The notes: generated by a model not told the origin, from the sequence alone. A stretch of 64,000 bases of DNA from Xylaria sp. FL1777 (GCA_022578965.1 MU400522.1:248001-312000), one strand, 5' to 3'. Counted from the stretch's first letter, positions 36,051-49,193 are shown. Numbers and translations are program-made.

Positions 36051-37477
36051 TAACCATTTTATGAAGGAGCCTTGCAGCTAGGCCGCTACAGACCAACAGA
36101 GACTTACAACTGGCTACGGAGGAGCCTAAGGCCGCGGGCGTTATTGCGAGGTGGCTACTAGCTACCGACAGGATAGCTATGTATAACAAGGCAGTAGGGA
36201 TAGGAGGAGAAAGGGAGAGGAGAAAGGAGGCAGGTGAAAAGGAAGGGACTAGCAGGAGGAGCGAAGGCGCTTCTCTGGAGGTCCCAAAGGACAAGGAGGA
36301 AGCTTTTCTGCGCTTCCTAGAAAGGCAAGGGGTCTGAGGGCTTCGTGAGAAAGAGTCTTTCCGCTTTTTGACCTTACCTTCCGTCCAGCGAGCTGGTTGG
36401 TGAGAACCAGTTGTTACAGGGTAGTGAAGCTTCGAGGTAGCGGCGTTGACATTGTTGCATGGGGTTTTTATCCGGCTTTTTGTACGGTTTTACCTATGGG
36501 TACACAGGTAGAAGGACCGCGCTGCGAAGCAGCACAGCGGGTTATTAATAAGAATAATAACCATTTTATGAATCGTTGGCACCAAGAAAAAAATTATGTG
36601 ATGTAGTACTACGTAGATCTATGGTGATTCGATTAAGGCCTAACCATAAGGTGGCTATCATAAAATAAGTCCCACCCAGCCCGTACCGTTTTAGGGCCCG
36701 GTCACCCTCCCTGGACCAGGATAGGGACCAAAGGAGTGTCCTAGAACGAGACAGGGAGGCTGGGGCGACCTTGGGCAACCTCGAAGGCAATTCCTCAATA
36801 TAAGGGCTAGGGAACCTGCCCAACATGTTTTCATACATCAGGAGGCCTATCGATCCCACGGTGACCGAACAGCCACACTTTCGCTCTCAGTCGAGGATAA
36901 GCACAACTTGACAGCCACAGTCACAGTATAAACAAATGGTACGCTCTTCTTGTTATAAGCCCGAGTCGTCGACCGCTGGGGGGCTGACTATACAGCCGCC
37001 CGTGGCCCATATTTCGATTGCAACAAGTCTAGCCTCCGCATCGCCAGAGTTCCCGGGCGAGTTGCCGAGAGGTGTGCCAGAGCTAGGGAGAACGCCTAGC
37101 AGCTTATTATGGTCACATTATGAAGCACCATTAGTCGAGAGGTGCTATGTAGCAAGCCTCTACGACCATCAACGTAGAAAATGCAAATGGAAGCCAAGGC
37201 GAAGGGCAGCTCTGCGGCTACCTGTTCGTAGGCTTTGGCGCCGCGGCATCTGAGGAGAGGAGGCGGCCTAAGATTCCCTCAATGTTGTCTCCTAAGCGAG
37301 GGCCGGCTCCATAGCCCGGGAATTTGCTTGTCTCTGTCAGAGATGAAAGCATCTGGTGGACCTTTCAACCTGATGAGGCGTGTGGACGCCGACCTCGCGC
37401 TGATCCCCCGCTAACGCCACCAAGTTTTGGAGTTGACTTTGGGGGAGACATTAAACTTGGGATTCTCCTTGGTGGCG
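36051..37477. other. Possible decayed mobile-element segment
   Basis: The segment has a 15-bp direct repeat (TAACCATTTTATGAA) at 36051-36065 and 36558-36572. On the plus strand, 36063 to about 36337 stays open for some 90 codons and encodes a plausible helical, charged sequence (for example ARWLLATDRIAMYNKAVG). A hairpin-like CGCTGC/GCAGC motif lies near 36520-36538, and a 10-bp inverted repeat at 37415-37477. No transposase, reverse transcriptase or clear termini can be named, so this is a suspicion rather than a call. Confidence 0.25.
37415..37477. repeat. Inverted repeat, 10-bp perfect stem
   Basis: CGCCACCAAG at 37415-37424 is the exact reverse complement of CTTGGTGGCG at 37468-37477, with a 43-nt loop. 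Confidence 0.8.
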
Positions 37478-40400
37478 GCGGCGGCAAGACATGATGGTAT
37501 TGAGGACCACATTGCAAGTGCGAAGAGATTGTACTGTGGCGTAGGTTGGGAACGAAGGTGTGGACCCTGATATTGGCACCGCGAAGGCAGCTCTTGTGAA
37601 GTGGCGTGTCTGAATCTTAGATTAGTAGGGGTAGCTAAATAGCCTAGGTTTAAAGGATCTTGATACTTTTTTGATATCGTTATTGATATAAGTTGACATT
37701 GCTCGGTAAAGCCATCTAACTGCCTGTGTTTTAGATCAAGAGACTCATTAAGCCTGGTTAACTATAACTACCCAAAGCTTTAAAGCCAGTTCATAACCCC
37801 TTAGTTAGATATCGTTGACTAGAAGCTTGCGCTGGGGTATACTTTACTAGAAGAAAACGCTGTCGGCAACACGATAGTCTAGAAGGGGTAAGTATCTCCG
37901 TGACAAGATGCTCGGGCTTCCTGAAAAAGCTGTTTAATTCATGATAACTTCAAGGCGCGCCGAGTCCGCCACATACCGTTCCGGTGATACAATTCTAGAT
38001 CAAACAAGTTTCAGGTGTATGGGTTCCTTCGCACAGTAACGGCAATCATAACCTAAACTTTAGGCACCTCTAGTTAGCCGTTTTATGGAACATTTAATTC
38101 GTAAGTGAAATTCCATGGTAAAATCCCCGGAGTCTCTCTGGTGGTTGATAGTATCAGAATACATATCAATCCTTGACGATTCATTCCTACATTAGCCATG
38201 CCTAATATGAGGCCATTCCGCGAATTCAGAGGGAAAATCTGAAGAACGAAGGTTGGAAAACCGAATTCGATCAGAAATGTCTCTCTATCTAAGCTATTGC
38301 CTTGATTCTGATCAAAGTCCACCGAGCGATGAGAGCGCACTCCAGCAACCGAAATTCCCTGTGGCCTCACACAACGCAACGTAGTTCAGAAAAGCACCGA
38401 CGTATTAGTATTTCATAGTTTATTTGAAGCTCAGCTCAACTCCGAATTAAACCCTGGTGTTATTACTCTATGCCATGAACCTTCGTTGTTCGTTATCAGG
38501 AGTCATGGGATGCGACTAACATATATATTGTACACGAACCAAGAGTGTGCGACAAAGATCTCAAGGATTCCATCCCTGCTGACGTTTCTCGCCTTGGGCC
38601 ATTACCTGGCCAGTTATCCCAGTACCCATCGGCCTCAAGAGCCGTGGGACGACTCTCTCTATAAGGATTTAGCGCATCTCAGATCTCGGTGTTAGCCTTG
38701 TTATGCTTTGAGATCGTGCTACAACATCAGTGCGAGACATTATCACTATAAGTATCTCACCTAGAATTGAAGGCTCTTGGGCTTGGGGCCGCACTTGGTT
38801 CATGATGGGTGACCAATGCACATGCGCATACGCACATACTATCTAGGCATCTCTGACCATATATAAATAAGCTTGGAGAGCAGAGCATGGAGCTTTCTAC
38901 ACAGGTCCATATCATCTAACGAGTCTTAAGTTATAACTTACTACCCTTAACGCGTAGTAGTATTTAGAGCTTACCCATTTGTGTGCGGTTCAACTCTGAT
39001 CCTAACGCATCGAATATGGCGGGAGAGTAGACGCCGCGCTTTGTCGACGAAAACGTAGGCGGCCGTATGAATGTCTTTGTGTCAGAACGTTTTCAAGAGA
39101 CAGATAGTGTTGGGCGTAAGGTCCCGCTTGAATCCATGGGGTGCGTTGATCTATTCGTCCAGAAAGCCGCCCTTGTCCATCTTGGCCTGTTGAGATCTAA
39201 CTCAGGTCATCTTTGCAGTTGGACGAGAGTGTGATGGGATTTAGAACCATGTTTAAACAGGGAGATGATGGCTATTTGCATCGTTGTGTATAACGTTCAT
39301 CCCTTTTTATCGTCTATAATAAACCCTAGAGTGACTATGCCCTGAGATCCCATGCTATTCGGTAGATAGTGCTGGAGCTGGATTTTTTCATTTAGATGTG
39401 GTGTTATACCATTCTTTGGAGCGAATACTTATCCTAATGTGGTGCGAAGAGTCCCAACTCCCAATCAGCAGTTATCTTAGCCTCGAAGTTAACTAGGCTC
39501 ACAATCTTCAAGGTATATAGAAAGAATGTGCGGTATATTGTAAGTATAAATATCATTATGCAGATTTATTAACTCAAATAGATTGCCTTAATAGATGATT
39601 ACGCTTCGTTTGCGCTGACATAAAGAGCTAAGAGGTATTGTTCCCGGAAGCGGGGTCACGATGCTGCGGGTGTCGACAATGAGCTAGATAAGTTATATTT
39701 CTTGTTACTATCGTAGCAATTCTTCGTGTGGCGCAACGTAGTTAATGTGATCAAAATTCTCAATTCCGTCAATAGCATGAATTGTATTATCTATTTAGAA
39801 ATTAGGTAGGGCTAAGCATCAGTACATCTTATGCTGGTTTTAAACCCTTGGATGATTGTTAAGCAAATCCTAGCATTGTCGCTGAAAGGACTTCACCGAG
39901 TCTCATCTTAGCTAGTTAGCCTTCGCCTTTCAATCACGCAATGCAAGCTAGGTTCTCGTTCATGTTCGTGTTCATACAGGTATACCGGGCCGTAAGCTGA
40001 TGAATGCACTTGCAGTTCATAGTCCTGGTTCACGACGGCACGATGTCAGCCGAGGGAGGTCTATTCGCGGCACGGGGGTTTTCTGCCGCCCCGGCTATTT
40101 GGAATGAGTGGGATGATGTAGAAAGCCGGTGTAAGCGTCTCACATTGAACGCAAGCAACTCCAAGTCCCGGGGAGGGCAAATTGTATGCATTAAAGAGAA
40201 ACATGACAAGCATTGAATGGATTGGTACTCGTCCGATAGATATTATCTCAGCGTAGTGTATTCAGACATTGATGGATGCGCTATGACGCGGCCTGCACTG
40301 TCTCTGTGAAGCTGTGCAGTTTTGGCGCGCACAAAAATATGCGAATTGGCATGCGCCCTGCGACCCTCGGAGGCCGGTAAAATGTTGTTCAAGGTTGATC

Positions 40401-43047
40401 GGTCCTCCATGATGTGAGTGAGATCTGCCGAGCTTTTTGGTGCGTCGTCGTATGTACGAAGTTACCGTTCCTGCTCGTCTGAGCTGCGACCCCAGAGTCA
40501 GAACGTTTCTGTTCCTGACCCCGAATTGTATGATCTCCAGGGTTGCGCTGTGGCTATACGCGCTTGGGATGGAGAATGGCCGGACGCCTTGCTTGGCCGC
40601 ATTACTGAGTAGTACTGCGTATACGGTATTGCCGCCATCCCCGCATCTCATAAATCTTGAAATCTATCTTCAACAAGAAAAATCAAGAACCCTCCATCCG
40701 GGGATAGGCGACAGATACGCGGCCTTGACCGCCCATCAGCTAAGAGACAGGCATCTGCAACCTCATAGGACCTGTACGAAAGCTAGGCTGCATGCTGCAG
40801 GTTGATGTGCCGGGTGCAGTATGTATGTATGTACGAGTATGTAGGTAGATGAAGATGAAACGGAGGCGAGCAACGGTGCCCATTCTTCATGATACCTATG
40901 CTCATTCGCCCGACTACCCGCGTGATTGTCGGTAATTGGAAAATTTCTTGAAAATGGTACAGGCCCATAAGTATGAAGGCTTCTCCACATGGCGAAATCC
41001 TCTAGGAATCTGTGAAGAAGCTCTCCCATTTCCCGAAGATTGGAATCTCAATCTTGCCTTGAAACAGGCCGGACTGGGCAACCGGGACAGCAGCCGGGGC
41101 ATTTGCGTCACTATCCCCTGTCTTTGCCTGGTTGACAGGCTTGTTTGTCGGCTTGGATCCCTTGTTAAATGTTCAGTACTTACTGCGTATAGATGTGGTT
41201 AGTGATCATATGGCGTCTGGTTATTGGTTCTGGGATTCACCGAAGGAGCATGTCATGTAGTCTAGTGTACCACTCAAGCATTCTCCATCCTCTTCCAAGT
41301 TTTCAAGCTGCGACAATTGTTCGGTTTCTATTCGGTGTAATGCAGCCCTGTTGACGTGTGAAGGCGGTGTGTCGGTGTATTCTGCAAGTCGTAAGTGTAT
41401 TAGATACTTAGGCATAGAATGTGGAGGATTGATATGGGATGACATGACAACCACGGCGCTACTTGTCATCGAAACTACACAACCTACCTATACGCAGCAT
41501 GTATACTACCTATCTACAGGATTCGGAAAGGATTCGGAAACAAACTGCGTAAGCATTTCTTGTTCACCCTCGAGAACGACCGGTCTTTCTACCTGTTTGT
41601 TTGCGCCGATTGCTTGCTGACTTTTCCTGGGTCTGTGTAGTACCATAGGTAGCGATTGGTCTGAAACAATGTCAGCCGGCGAATCTGCCACATTGATCGA
41701 CGATGCATTCAGCGCTGTGCAGCATGGTGGGTTAGTGGCTTCTTCTACCGATTACCCAACTTCGAAAATGTGCATTTCTTAAGAAGTCAGCTGAGGGTTG
41801 GCTCGTATGAGGCTCATAAACTGAGCTTACCAGAGCGATTCGTCAACCAATATATTGGGAAAGTCATCTGCTATACCATGTGCCCTGACTATGTTACTGC
41901 CTACCTTATGTTCTATGCTGGGCAACGCTTCTGCAAGTAGTGTAATACTGAATGAATGATCACTGGTGACAACAGCTTCAGCTGGAGCGAGTTTTGTAGA
42001 AATGGGTGTATCTTAGGCCGCGGCTTGCACCATGAGAACGAATGGATTTGAGAAGGCGCCAGATGAGGGCCGAAGAGGTGTGTTGATGACGAGGCATCAA
42101 GCTTGGGCATCCACCAGGCCTATTTAGATCTTATTTACGCGTAGAGTGGCTGGTCACAGTGATCTGGTTGGTTACTTAATCATACCGGCCGGTACTTACT
42201 TACACTATGTACACTAGCGCCCGGCTTATATACCAATAATACGCTACCCACCACCAACATACACCAGGGATGTAACCTGTATTCTGCGGAATCTAGCCTT
42301 TTTTAAAGGCGTCATCAATTTACCATGACAATGGACACATACGGTAGATCATGGGCCGTTCCTAGCGAGATCTCGATTCTGTTGCTACCTTCTTACCCAA
42401 TACAGAGCAGTGGCACTACCTACCTACTCATGGATATTAGTGTATTTGATAAGCGGCACAGTAACCGGGGCTGTACTGTTTTGTAGTAGCTAGCTAGCGT
42501 ACGTACGCATAAGTAGGTTATCAAGAAGGTACCTACATGTATTCTACGTATGTCAGTGTACCTACCTACTGTAGTGCGCTGCTGACTACTGCTGTAACCA
42601 ACAGTAAAACCAGCTATCGAAACTCAATTCGCAATCCAATTCGCTGGTTCCAGTTGAAGCCTGCCGCATCTTTATTACCTAGCCCACCTCTGGCCAAGCC
42701 TACGGCCTACTGCGGCCCCCTCCAACCGCGTCGGCCACAGCTCACCTACCTCTTTCGCTCCTCCACGTGCATCATACATCATACACACATCCATACTCAC
42801 ATCAGTTGGAACCTCCTGCTCGCGTCGGCACTGGTGCCGACTGATGCCGGTCATCTCTGTGTTCTGGGTGTTCTGGGGGCTTTTCTGGTCTTCTCTCTGC
42901 CTGTTTTCCGTCTCTGTCTCTTGTCTCACATCGAAACACCCTGCTGTTCCCAGGAGCCACCTCAATCCCGTTGTTCGTTGTTTGTTGCTTGTCTGAATAC
43001 CTGTCTACCCAGTCCAGTGCTTTAATAAACAGCAGCAGGTCCTGCAA

Positions 43048-43068
43048 TTGCCCATTGCCCATTGCCCA
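43048..43068. repeat. Three tandem TTGCCCA units
   Basis: Three perfect 7-bp copies inside the pyrimidine-rich leader of the downstream gene. Confidence 0.85.
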
Positions 43069-43594
43069 ACTGCTACCGCCATCGGTCGTCCTGGCGTGTT
43101 CTCTGCTTCTTCTCTACTTCTACTTCTACTCCAGCTCTCGGCTTCGTGTGCCGAAAAAGGTTCCAGTGCTAGACCTGCCTTTGCGTGTGCGAGACAAGGT
43201 TGAGCAGCCTGCACATTGCAAGCTAACCACATACCAGCCTCGGCGTTTGCCGCATTCAGTGAAGTCGGCTCTCTGTTCCCACACGCAGCCGTCCCGCCTC
43301 CCAACCTCCTCTTTGAGCCTCGTCGTGCCCCGGTAGATAGCCACCCGGGGTTTACCTACCTACTCGTTTGTCTGGCCCATGTTGCTTAACACGGAGCTTT
43401 AAGCCCTCCTCCTCCTGCGCTTGTTCCCGCTTCCGTTTCTCCTCCTTGTTGCTCGACTTCATTTACCTGCCGTGTCAGGTTATTATTCGCTGACACCCGT
43501 TCGGGGAGCTCTACGGCATGGACATGTTAATTTGTGTATAGCGATATATACCTGCCGTCCTGTCGGCTGGAACCAATGAGCCTCTGTCAACAGC

Positions 43595-46500
43595 ATGGGA
43601 AATACACCCTCCGTCGAGGCTGCGGGGAAGGGCTCCAGGACTACGCAAAGGCTCTCAAAACCTCGTACCGGTAATCCTGCGACAGCTGGTCTGTTGAATC
43701 CAACCGGCGTTTCTGATATAATTCGTCGCCCTCCCTCCACTGCTGGGAGACGTCTTTCCCTGCCATACAGCTCTACGTCGGTTCCCTCTCCACGCCATTT
43801 CGAGCCTGAGAATGCTGCGGTAGATGACCTGGTAGCGCCTCACGGAGCTTCACCACTTGTTGAAGATTTCTCGTCCTGTTCATTGTTCCAACGCGACTCT
43901 CAGGGTGCTCTGTGTCAAGGTGCCCACGGTGTTGGGGTTGTGGCCAGTTCTAGCCGCGGCCGGCGCATGAGTAGGACGAGTTCAGGTTATATGGGAGTGG
44001 ATGAAGGTTATGAGCAAGCTCAACTGGGCCTCGCAGCGTACGTCACCTACACTCAGTGAGGCCGTGTTAACGCAGCTATTAACCTTAGAATAGTAGCCTA
44101 CCAAGGACTACATCATTAGTTAACTATGATCTATCTTCCTACGAAGCAAAGCGATTGTTAAGCCTCGTCGAAGCGCCTCCCTTCGAAGATCAGCTGATAG
44201 CCTCTGAGAGTCAAGTCCAAGAGGCATTATCGAGGCGGCAGAGCTATACACCATCCTATCATCCAGGTCACTCAGAGTCCGCCGTGCCTCTACCTCGAAC
44301 CAACTCGGACGCTTCGCTATACACACCAATGCGTAGGAGGTCGTTACTGACCCCGGGGGTGGCCACGCGACCTGCTCCACCAGACCTCATCATACCCCTG
44401 GACATGAAAACTGGACCTAGTCCACACCCAACACCATTGTTTTCCGACTCTCTGGAAACAATGGGAGGAGGGGTCCTGTCTTTTCCGCATTCATCCTTTG
44501 ATCCCAGCCTCATAGCTCGTGCACATACACCTTGCGAGACTGATTACAAACAGACGGGCGCGTTCAAACACGGTACATTGAGAATCACAAATGGTAGCCC
44601 TGCGAGGACTCCAGCTCAGGAGACTATTGATGATAGTTTGTTTGACAACAGTCCGTCAACTACCATGGGACAGAGTAGTTATTTTGGCGTTGGGAGTCAG
44701 GTTCAAGATGGACAAAATAAGGACTCTGACAACAGGCAATACCCTGCTCCACCCGTGCTCGCTGCCGCACCATCGCCAACCTCAGCAAGTAATCTCGCCA
44801 CCGGAACGGGTGAACATGAAATGGCTATAAACTTTCTACCTGAACTGAAGCTCACCCTGAGCCCATTCTCAATAGGTGAAATCCAATCTGGAGTGCCGGA
44901 ACTGCAAACGACTAGTAAACACACTGCTGCCGAAGATCAATTATTTGAAGATGAGTGTCCCGAGTATAGCACCGAGGTTTTGAATGTGCGTGTCGATCAT
45001 GACGCCAAACATTCCTCCTTTCCGCCAAGTGAACCGTTGGAGGGAAAACGAAAAGATATCAGTCGATCGGATAGTGGCGTCGTAGCCAGCCCAATATCCG
45101 ATGCTCCCCAGAAGTCTCTTTCCAAGGCAGATTCTGGCTATAGTTCTAGTGTCTCTATTCGTTCGTCATCTTCAGGACGCAAAGGGCGAGGGGGGGTTGG
45201 CTATTCCCGCAACCTAGAGGCAGTTTCGCCTCGGGCTCCAACATTCGAGCATGCGAAGTTATTAGGCAATGTTTCAATGACTAGTCGCTCGGATACAGTT
45301 GATCCTCGAGATGGGCAACGTCGATCATCCTCAGCTGATGGACCCCCGCCCCAAGTCCCAGAAAAAGATGATCATATCAAGGTACCAAAACAAGTTACCG
45401 CTCCGCCCAATGATTCCTCGGTTTCTGCTAAGAAGCCCAGCCTGCCTTCAAATAGGCCTCTTGTGAGCGAAACACCCAAGCATTCACATCATTTGGCTCC
45501 AAGCCCAGACAATTCTATACCGATTTCATCTCTGAGCATCAGTAATGCACGACAGCCCGGGAGACTTCAGCGAATTTTAAGCGGTGCCCGTGCGCCTTTG
45601 ACAGTCCATATAACACATGCTCTAGACAGAGAAGTTGGCGTACCTCCCGTTCCTCGAGGTGTGCGAGAAAAACTACATGAACGCGCTGGATTGTCATCAA
45701 TTTCTTTAGAGAATTCCCTGAACAGCACGGACATCTCGAAAGATAATTCCAAATCCACAGCGGTTAACACATCGTCTATGAATCATGACCCTAACTCAGC
45801 AATTCGAGCTCTACAGGATCATGGCTCCAGTGCTCGGACAGACCAAGACAAAACGCGTGGTTTCAAATCAAGTTTCCATATTCATTCAATAGGCTCTACA
45901 ATAACTCGTGCAGCATCGTCCGTCATGGCCAGGAATCCTATTCTCAGGAAGCCGGCGTCCACTAGGACAAAGCCGGACGACGCAGACGTAACCTTCATAG
46001 CATCAGACACTCCTGATACGACAACAAAAGATCGTAGTGGCACTTCTAGTTGGCACCGAAAAGGTGTTGAAAACATAAATTCCGTTTTCCTATCACCCAC
46101 AGATGCGAGGGATCGATATGATGAGTCAACGGTCGCGACAGGCCGATCAAACTCTCTATCCCCCTCCATCGATTTTGATTCGAAGACCTACAATGATGCT
46201 CGTCGTAGTAGTTTAGCAAGTCAAAGTGAACGGTATGCGGTTGCCTTTCGGAAGCCATCATCACCAGGACAATATTCAGTCTCTAAGACACCACCGCCCA
46301 TAAGCATGAAAACGCGTAATACGGGCCAGCTTCGAGTCCCACAACTAATTCGACCGCGTTCAACCCCCCCTAGTCGATCAGCAGTGCCTACACTATCGCG
46401 CAAGTCTAGCCGAGAAGGTGTTCAAAGTTATCCCCCTTACAAGTATCCGATGAACTCCAACCACGTTGCCTTGTCTCAGCAATCAACTCAAGAAAGCTTT

Positions 46501-47070
46501 TATAAGCACTCCGCGGCTCAAATCCAAGATTTCTTAAACCAACCATCTCAAATGCCTACTACCACGCCCTGGAGGGTTCAAGCCAACCTAGGAGAATACC
46601 AAGTTTCAGGTGGTATAACTAATCCCAAACATGGCAGAGCACCCTCCTGGGATTCATCATATGACCACAGCAGACACAATTCACTAGCAAGCCAGGCAAG
46701 TCATCGAAGTCATCGAAGTGCTTTCAGCAACGGGCAGCCTTGGCCTCATTATTCGCCCTATGACAATCCCACCCTCAAACATCGGTCGAGCTACGATGGG
46801 TATTCATTTCAGATAAGACAGGGTTATGAGCAGCAGAATGGACCGTACCCGCCACTACCTCGTATGAACGGGCAGGCGTACATGTCTGATTACCTCAACG
46901 GCCGGTCTATGCTTCACCAGTCAAGACAGTACCAACAATATGCTCAATATGCCTCCCGCGGACACCTTCGGCATCATAGTCTCGATCATAATGGATTCCC
47001 CGTCCCATATCGCGTTCTTCATAGCTACAACTCTCCAGCTTATCGGGGTGTGCCGATTTGGTCAGCCTAG
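43595..47070 (+). CDS. Serine-rich fungal protein with N-myristoylation signal, 1138 aa, function unknown
   Basis: Two exons, 43595-44037 and 44097-47070, are joined in phase 2 across a 59-nt intron (GTACGT...GAATAGTAG with TTAAC branch candidates). The product starts MGNTPS, a good N-myristoylation signal (Gly2 and Ser6), so it may be tethered to membranes. The rest is long, basic and Ser/Pro-rich with many RRSS, SRSD and SASS stretches, and is probably disordered and phosphorylated. Ordered-looking islands are SSYEAKRLLSLVEAPP at the exon join, RVLTPCE-like THTPCETDYKQTGAFK, and LHSYNSPAYRGVPIW at the very C terminus. These islands and the MGNTPS start mark a conserved Pezizomycotina family without known enzymatic domains (from memory). 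Its long CT-rich leader suggests strong or regulated expression. No role can be assigned. Confidence 0.88.
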
Positions 47071-47653
47071 ATTCGTTATTATTGCCGGCCCCATTTTCAC
47101 GAGGTAGCCTACAGCCATATCGAACACTTCGACTCTCTTTTGTGTCCTGTTTTATTGATGAAACCCCTACTATCTAGTTTCATACGCATGATATCCTATA
47201 AGCATGTCTAAGGAAAGATACGGCGACTTGGTACGGATTTACATTACGTTTTTGAATGGCAAACAACCAATATTGGCGCTAGGTGGCAATCATGCTCAGG
47301 CGCCTGGCACTTTAATGCAGGGAAATACCAGGTAGTAAAGAATCTCAGTAAGACGAATTCTTTGAGAAGGGATCTGATACCCACAATATCGCCCTGTTGA
47401 CGAACTATTAACAGACCAACAATGTGGTTTTATGTATATATCATTACAATGAATGAACATATAAATTAAAATCTCAGCAACCAGCTCTTTGTTCGTTGAG
47501 CTCGAGCATCCCAGCAGCTACGTAGGTACCTACTCTAGGGTCCGCCTTGAACTGGCATGCCCCACGCCACATTAAACCTAATGACACATCAAATTCTACA
47601 GAATTCTAATATTATTACCAATAACACATTATTCGTCTCATCGAATTCAGGAC
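47071..47653. other. Intergenic, no gene seen
   Basis: This is the 3' UTR of the preceding gene, AT-rich sequence, and one CTACGTAGGTACCTACT motif near 47519. No coding frame is seen. Confidence 0.45.
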
Positions 47654-47751
47654 GGCAAGATGGCCGAGTTGGTTATGGCGTGAGGTTAAGGTCACCTTAG
47701 CACAATTTCCTCATGGAGCAATCCGCGTGGGTTCAAGTCCCACTCTTGTCA
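47654..47751 (+). tRNA. tRNA-Leu (AAG) with intron
   Basis: The 98-nt gene includes an intron of about 16-17 nt after anticodon position 37 (about 47692-47708). The acceptor stem is GGCAAGA/TCTTGTC, with one G-T pair, and the discriminator is A. The anticodon stem is TGAGG/CCTCA and the anticodon AAG lies at 47688-47690. A long variable arm (GGA...TCC) and the T-arm GTGGG-TTCAAGT-CCCAC fit a class II leucine tRNA. T runs at 47790-47801 can terminate Pol III. Confidence 0.92.
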
Positions 47752-48227
47752 TAGATTATACTGTAAGGTACAGAATTACTGAGGCAGTGTTTTGTCTTTT
47801 TCTTTTCTCTTTTTTCACTCCCCTGGGCTTATCATGAGTATTCCTTTCGTTTTGACTTGTTTCCTAATAGTAGGACAAGGTTATAGCTCTTTGAACGGCC
47901 TCGAACCTTGAGGAGCCCTAGTGAAGATGAATACTAAGGTTGTGATACTTGAGTGAAATCTTAGACAAGAAGAATCGGCTTTGATAGCTTGAGATGAGGC
48001 GTAGCAATACATCATGTCGTCGAGAAGGAACTGGTCTATATCTGCCTCTACTACACGACTCAACCAGATGCATACTGGCAAGACTTAGAATATTTAGCAT
48101 TCTATATATTTTGGTTGTCTATTACACCCTAGCAAAGGAAAAAAATGTCAGAGTTTACACCTCTCCCGTGACTAGAACTTCCTCTATCCTCTTATACGCT
48201 TGCTCTCTCCTCAGCCAACTGCCACGC
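47752..48227. other. Intergenic, no gene seen
   Basis: This is the tRNA terminator and the 3' flank of the dehydrogenase gene. No supported coding frame is present. Confidence 0.5.
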
Positions 48228-49193
48228 TTAGAGCAGATGCTGCCCGCCTCTCGTCTGCACAACCTCGCCCGTCGCATTCGCGTCGCGAAGAAGGTACATG
48301 TATGCCTCGACGACCTCCTCTACGGCCCCCGGCCGGCCTACTGGTAGGCGCGCACACATCTTCTTGAGCCCGGCCTCGCGCTCCTCGACGCTCTTGTACG
48401 ACGTGTCCCAGAGCCCGGTGTTGACGATACCTGGCTCGACGACGTTCACGCGGACCGGCGAGAGATCTAGCGCTAGGTTGCGCGTCACTGATACAGCAGA
48501 AAGTTAGCAATTGGTGGTCGATCTAAGATGAGATCTATCTGCTAGAAGAAAAGAAAAGCGGAGAGGGGGAAAGGGGAAAGGGGAAAGGGGAAAAGGGGAA
48601 GGAGAAAAGGAGAGAAGGAAGAGAGGTAAGACGCACATCCCTTAATACCTGCTGCGAAAAACGCAATAACGCTCCACCCAGAAACCGGCATAGAAGCAAT
48701 CGACCCCGTAGTAAGAACAAGACTCTTATCGCCCCGTCCCCGTCCCTGTCCCCCAGAAGAACCCCAAAGATGCCGCTGCGCAACCTTGCCGACCATAACA
48801 GGCACAAGGAAGCGCATGTGCGCAGCCCTCAGCGCGCCCTCGGCCGTGACGTCCTGCAACTTCCCAAGCGCGAGGCTGTCAGCGGCCGTGTAGACGACGT
48901 GGTCGACGTCGCTCCCTATCTCCCGCGCCGCGCGCGCGAGGAGGGCGTCGAGGTCCGCCTCGACCGTCGTCGGCTCCGACAGGTCGCAGCCCAAGCCCAC
49001 GAGGCGCCGCGCGTCGACGGACTCCGCGTACGCATACGCAGCCCTGATAGAGGCGACGGCGGCGTCGGCGCTGGCCTGCGAGGGTGACGCGCGCGCGGCT
49101 CTCCAGCGCGGCCTCCACCACGCCCCGTCCAATGCCGCGCGTCCCGCCGATCACGACGACGTGCTTCCCGGCGAGCTTGTTGTATTTTGCCAT
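48228..49193 (-). CDS. Short-chain dehydrogenase/reductase, frame-disrupted, GC-rich
   Basis: The start is MAKYNKLAGK at 49193. The Rossmann motif VVVIGGTRGIGRG is in one frame, and the rest of the protein (from ASADAAVASIR) is in another. The frame changes near 49083, between RVTLA and QASAD. A GTGGTG...CTCGCAG intron of 46 nt would restore frame but remove strand beta2, so a small deletion is more likely. The last intron (48636-48488, GTGCGT...TATCAG, phase 1) is sound and joins AAGIKG to LTRNLALDL. SDR features are GGTRGIG for NAD(P) binding, LGCDLSEP, VVYTAAD, TTGSIAS and RVNVVEPG. The usual YxxxK is replaced by a WSVIAFFAAG region, as in a subgroup of fungal SDRs. Substrate unknown. GC content is far above the neighbours, which may mean transfer or a distinct origin. 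Confidence 0.75.

Larger units (their letters stand above)
35039..43594. other. Long gene-free region, possible decayed element at 36.0-37.5 kb
   Basis: About 8.5 kb with no supported gene. A minus-strand frame at 35596-35895 (99 codons, hydrophobic start) is isolated and unrecognised. The piece at 36.03-37.48 kb looks different from its surroundings and is listed separately. Most of 37.6-40 kb is AT-rich and featureless. The last kilobase (about 42.6-43.59 kb) is a strongly pyrimidine-rich leader and promoter for the next gene, with TTGCCCA three times at 43048-43068. Confidence 0.4.

Noticed and set aside
38730..38850. Possible 5S rRNA relic because of a GATGGGTGACCA match
   Set aside because: Only about 12 bases match the conserved 5S loop region; the remaining sequence does not fold or align as 5S rRNA.
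49083..49129. A 46-nt intron that would restore the dehydrogenase frame
   Set aside because: It has GT-AG ends and keeps phase but would delete beta strand 2 of the Rossmann fold and lacks a clear branch site; a frameshift is more likely.
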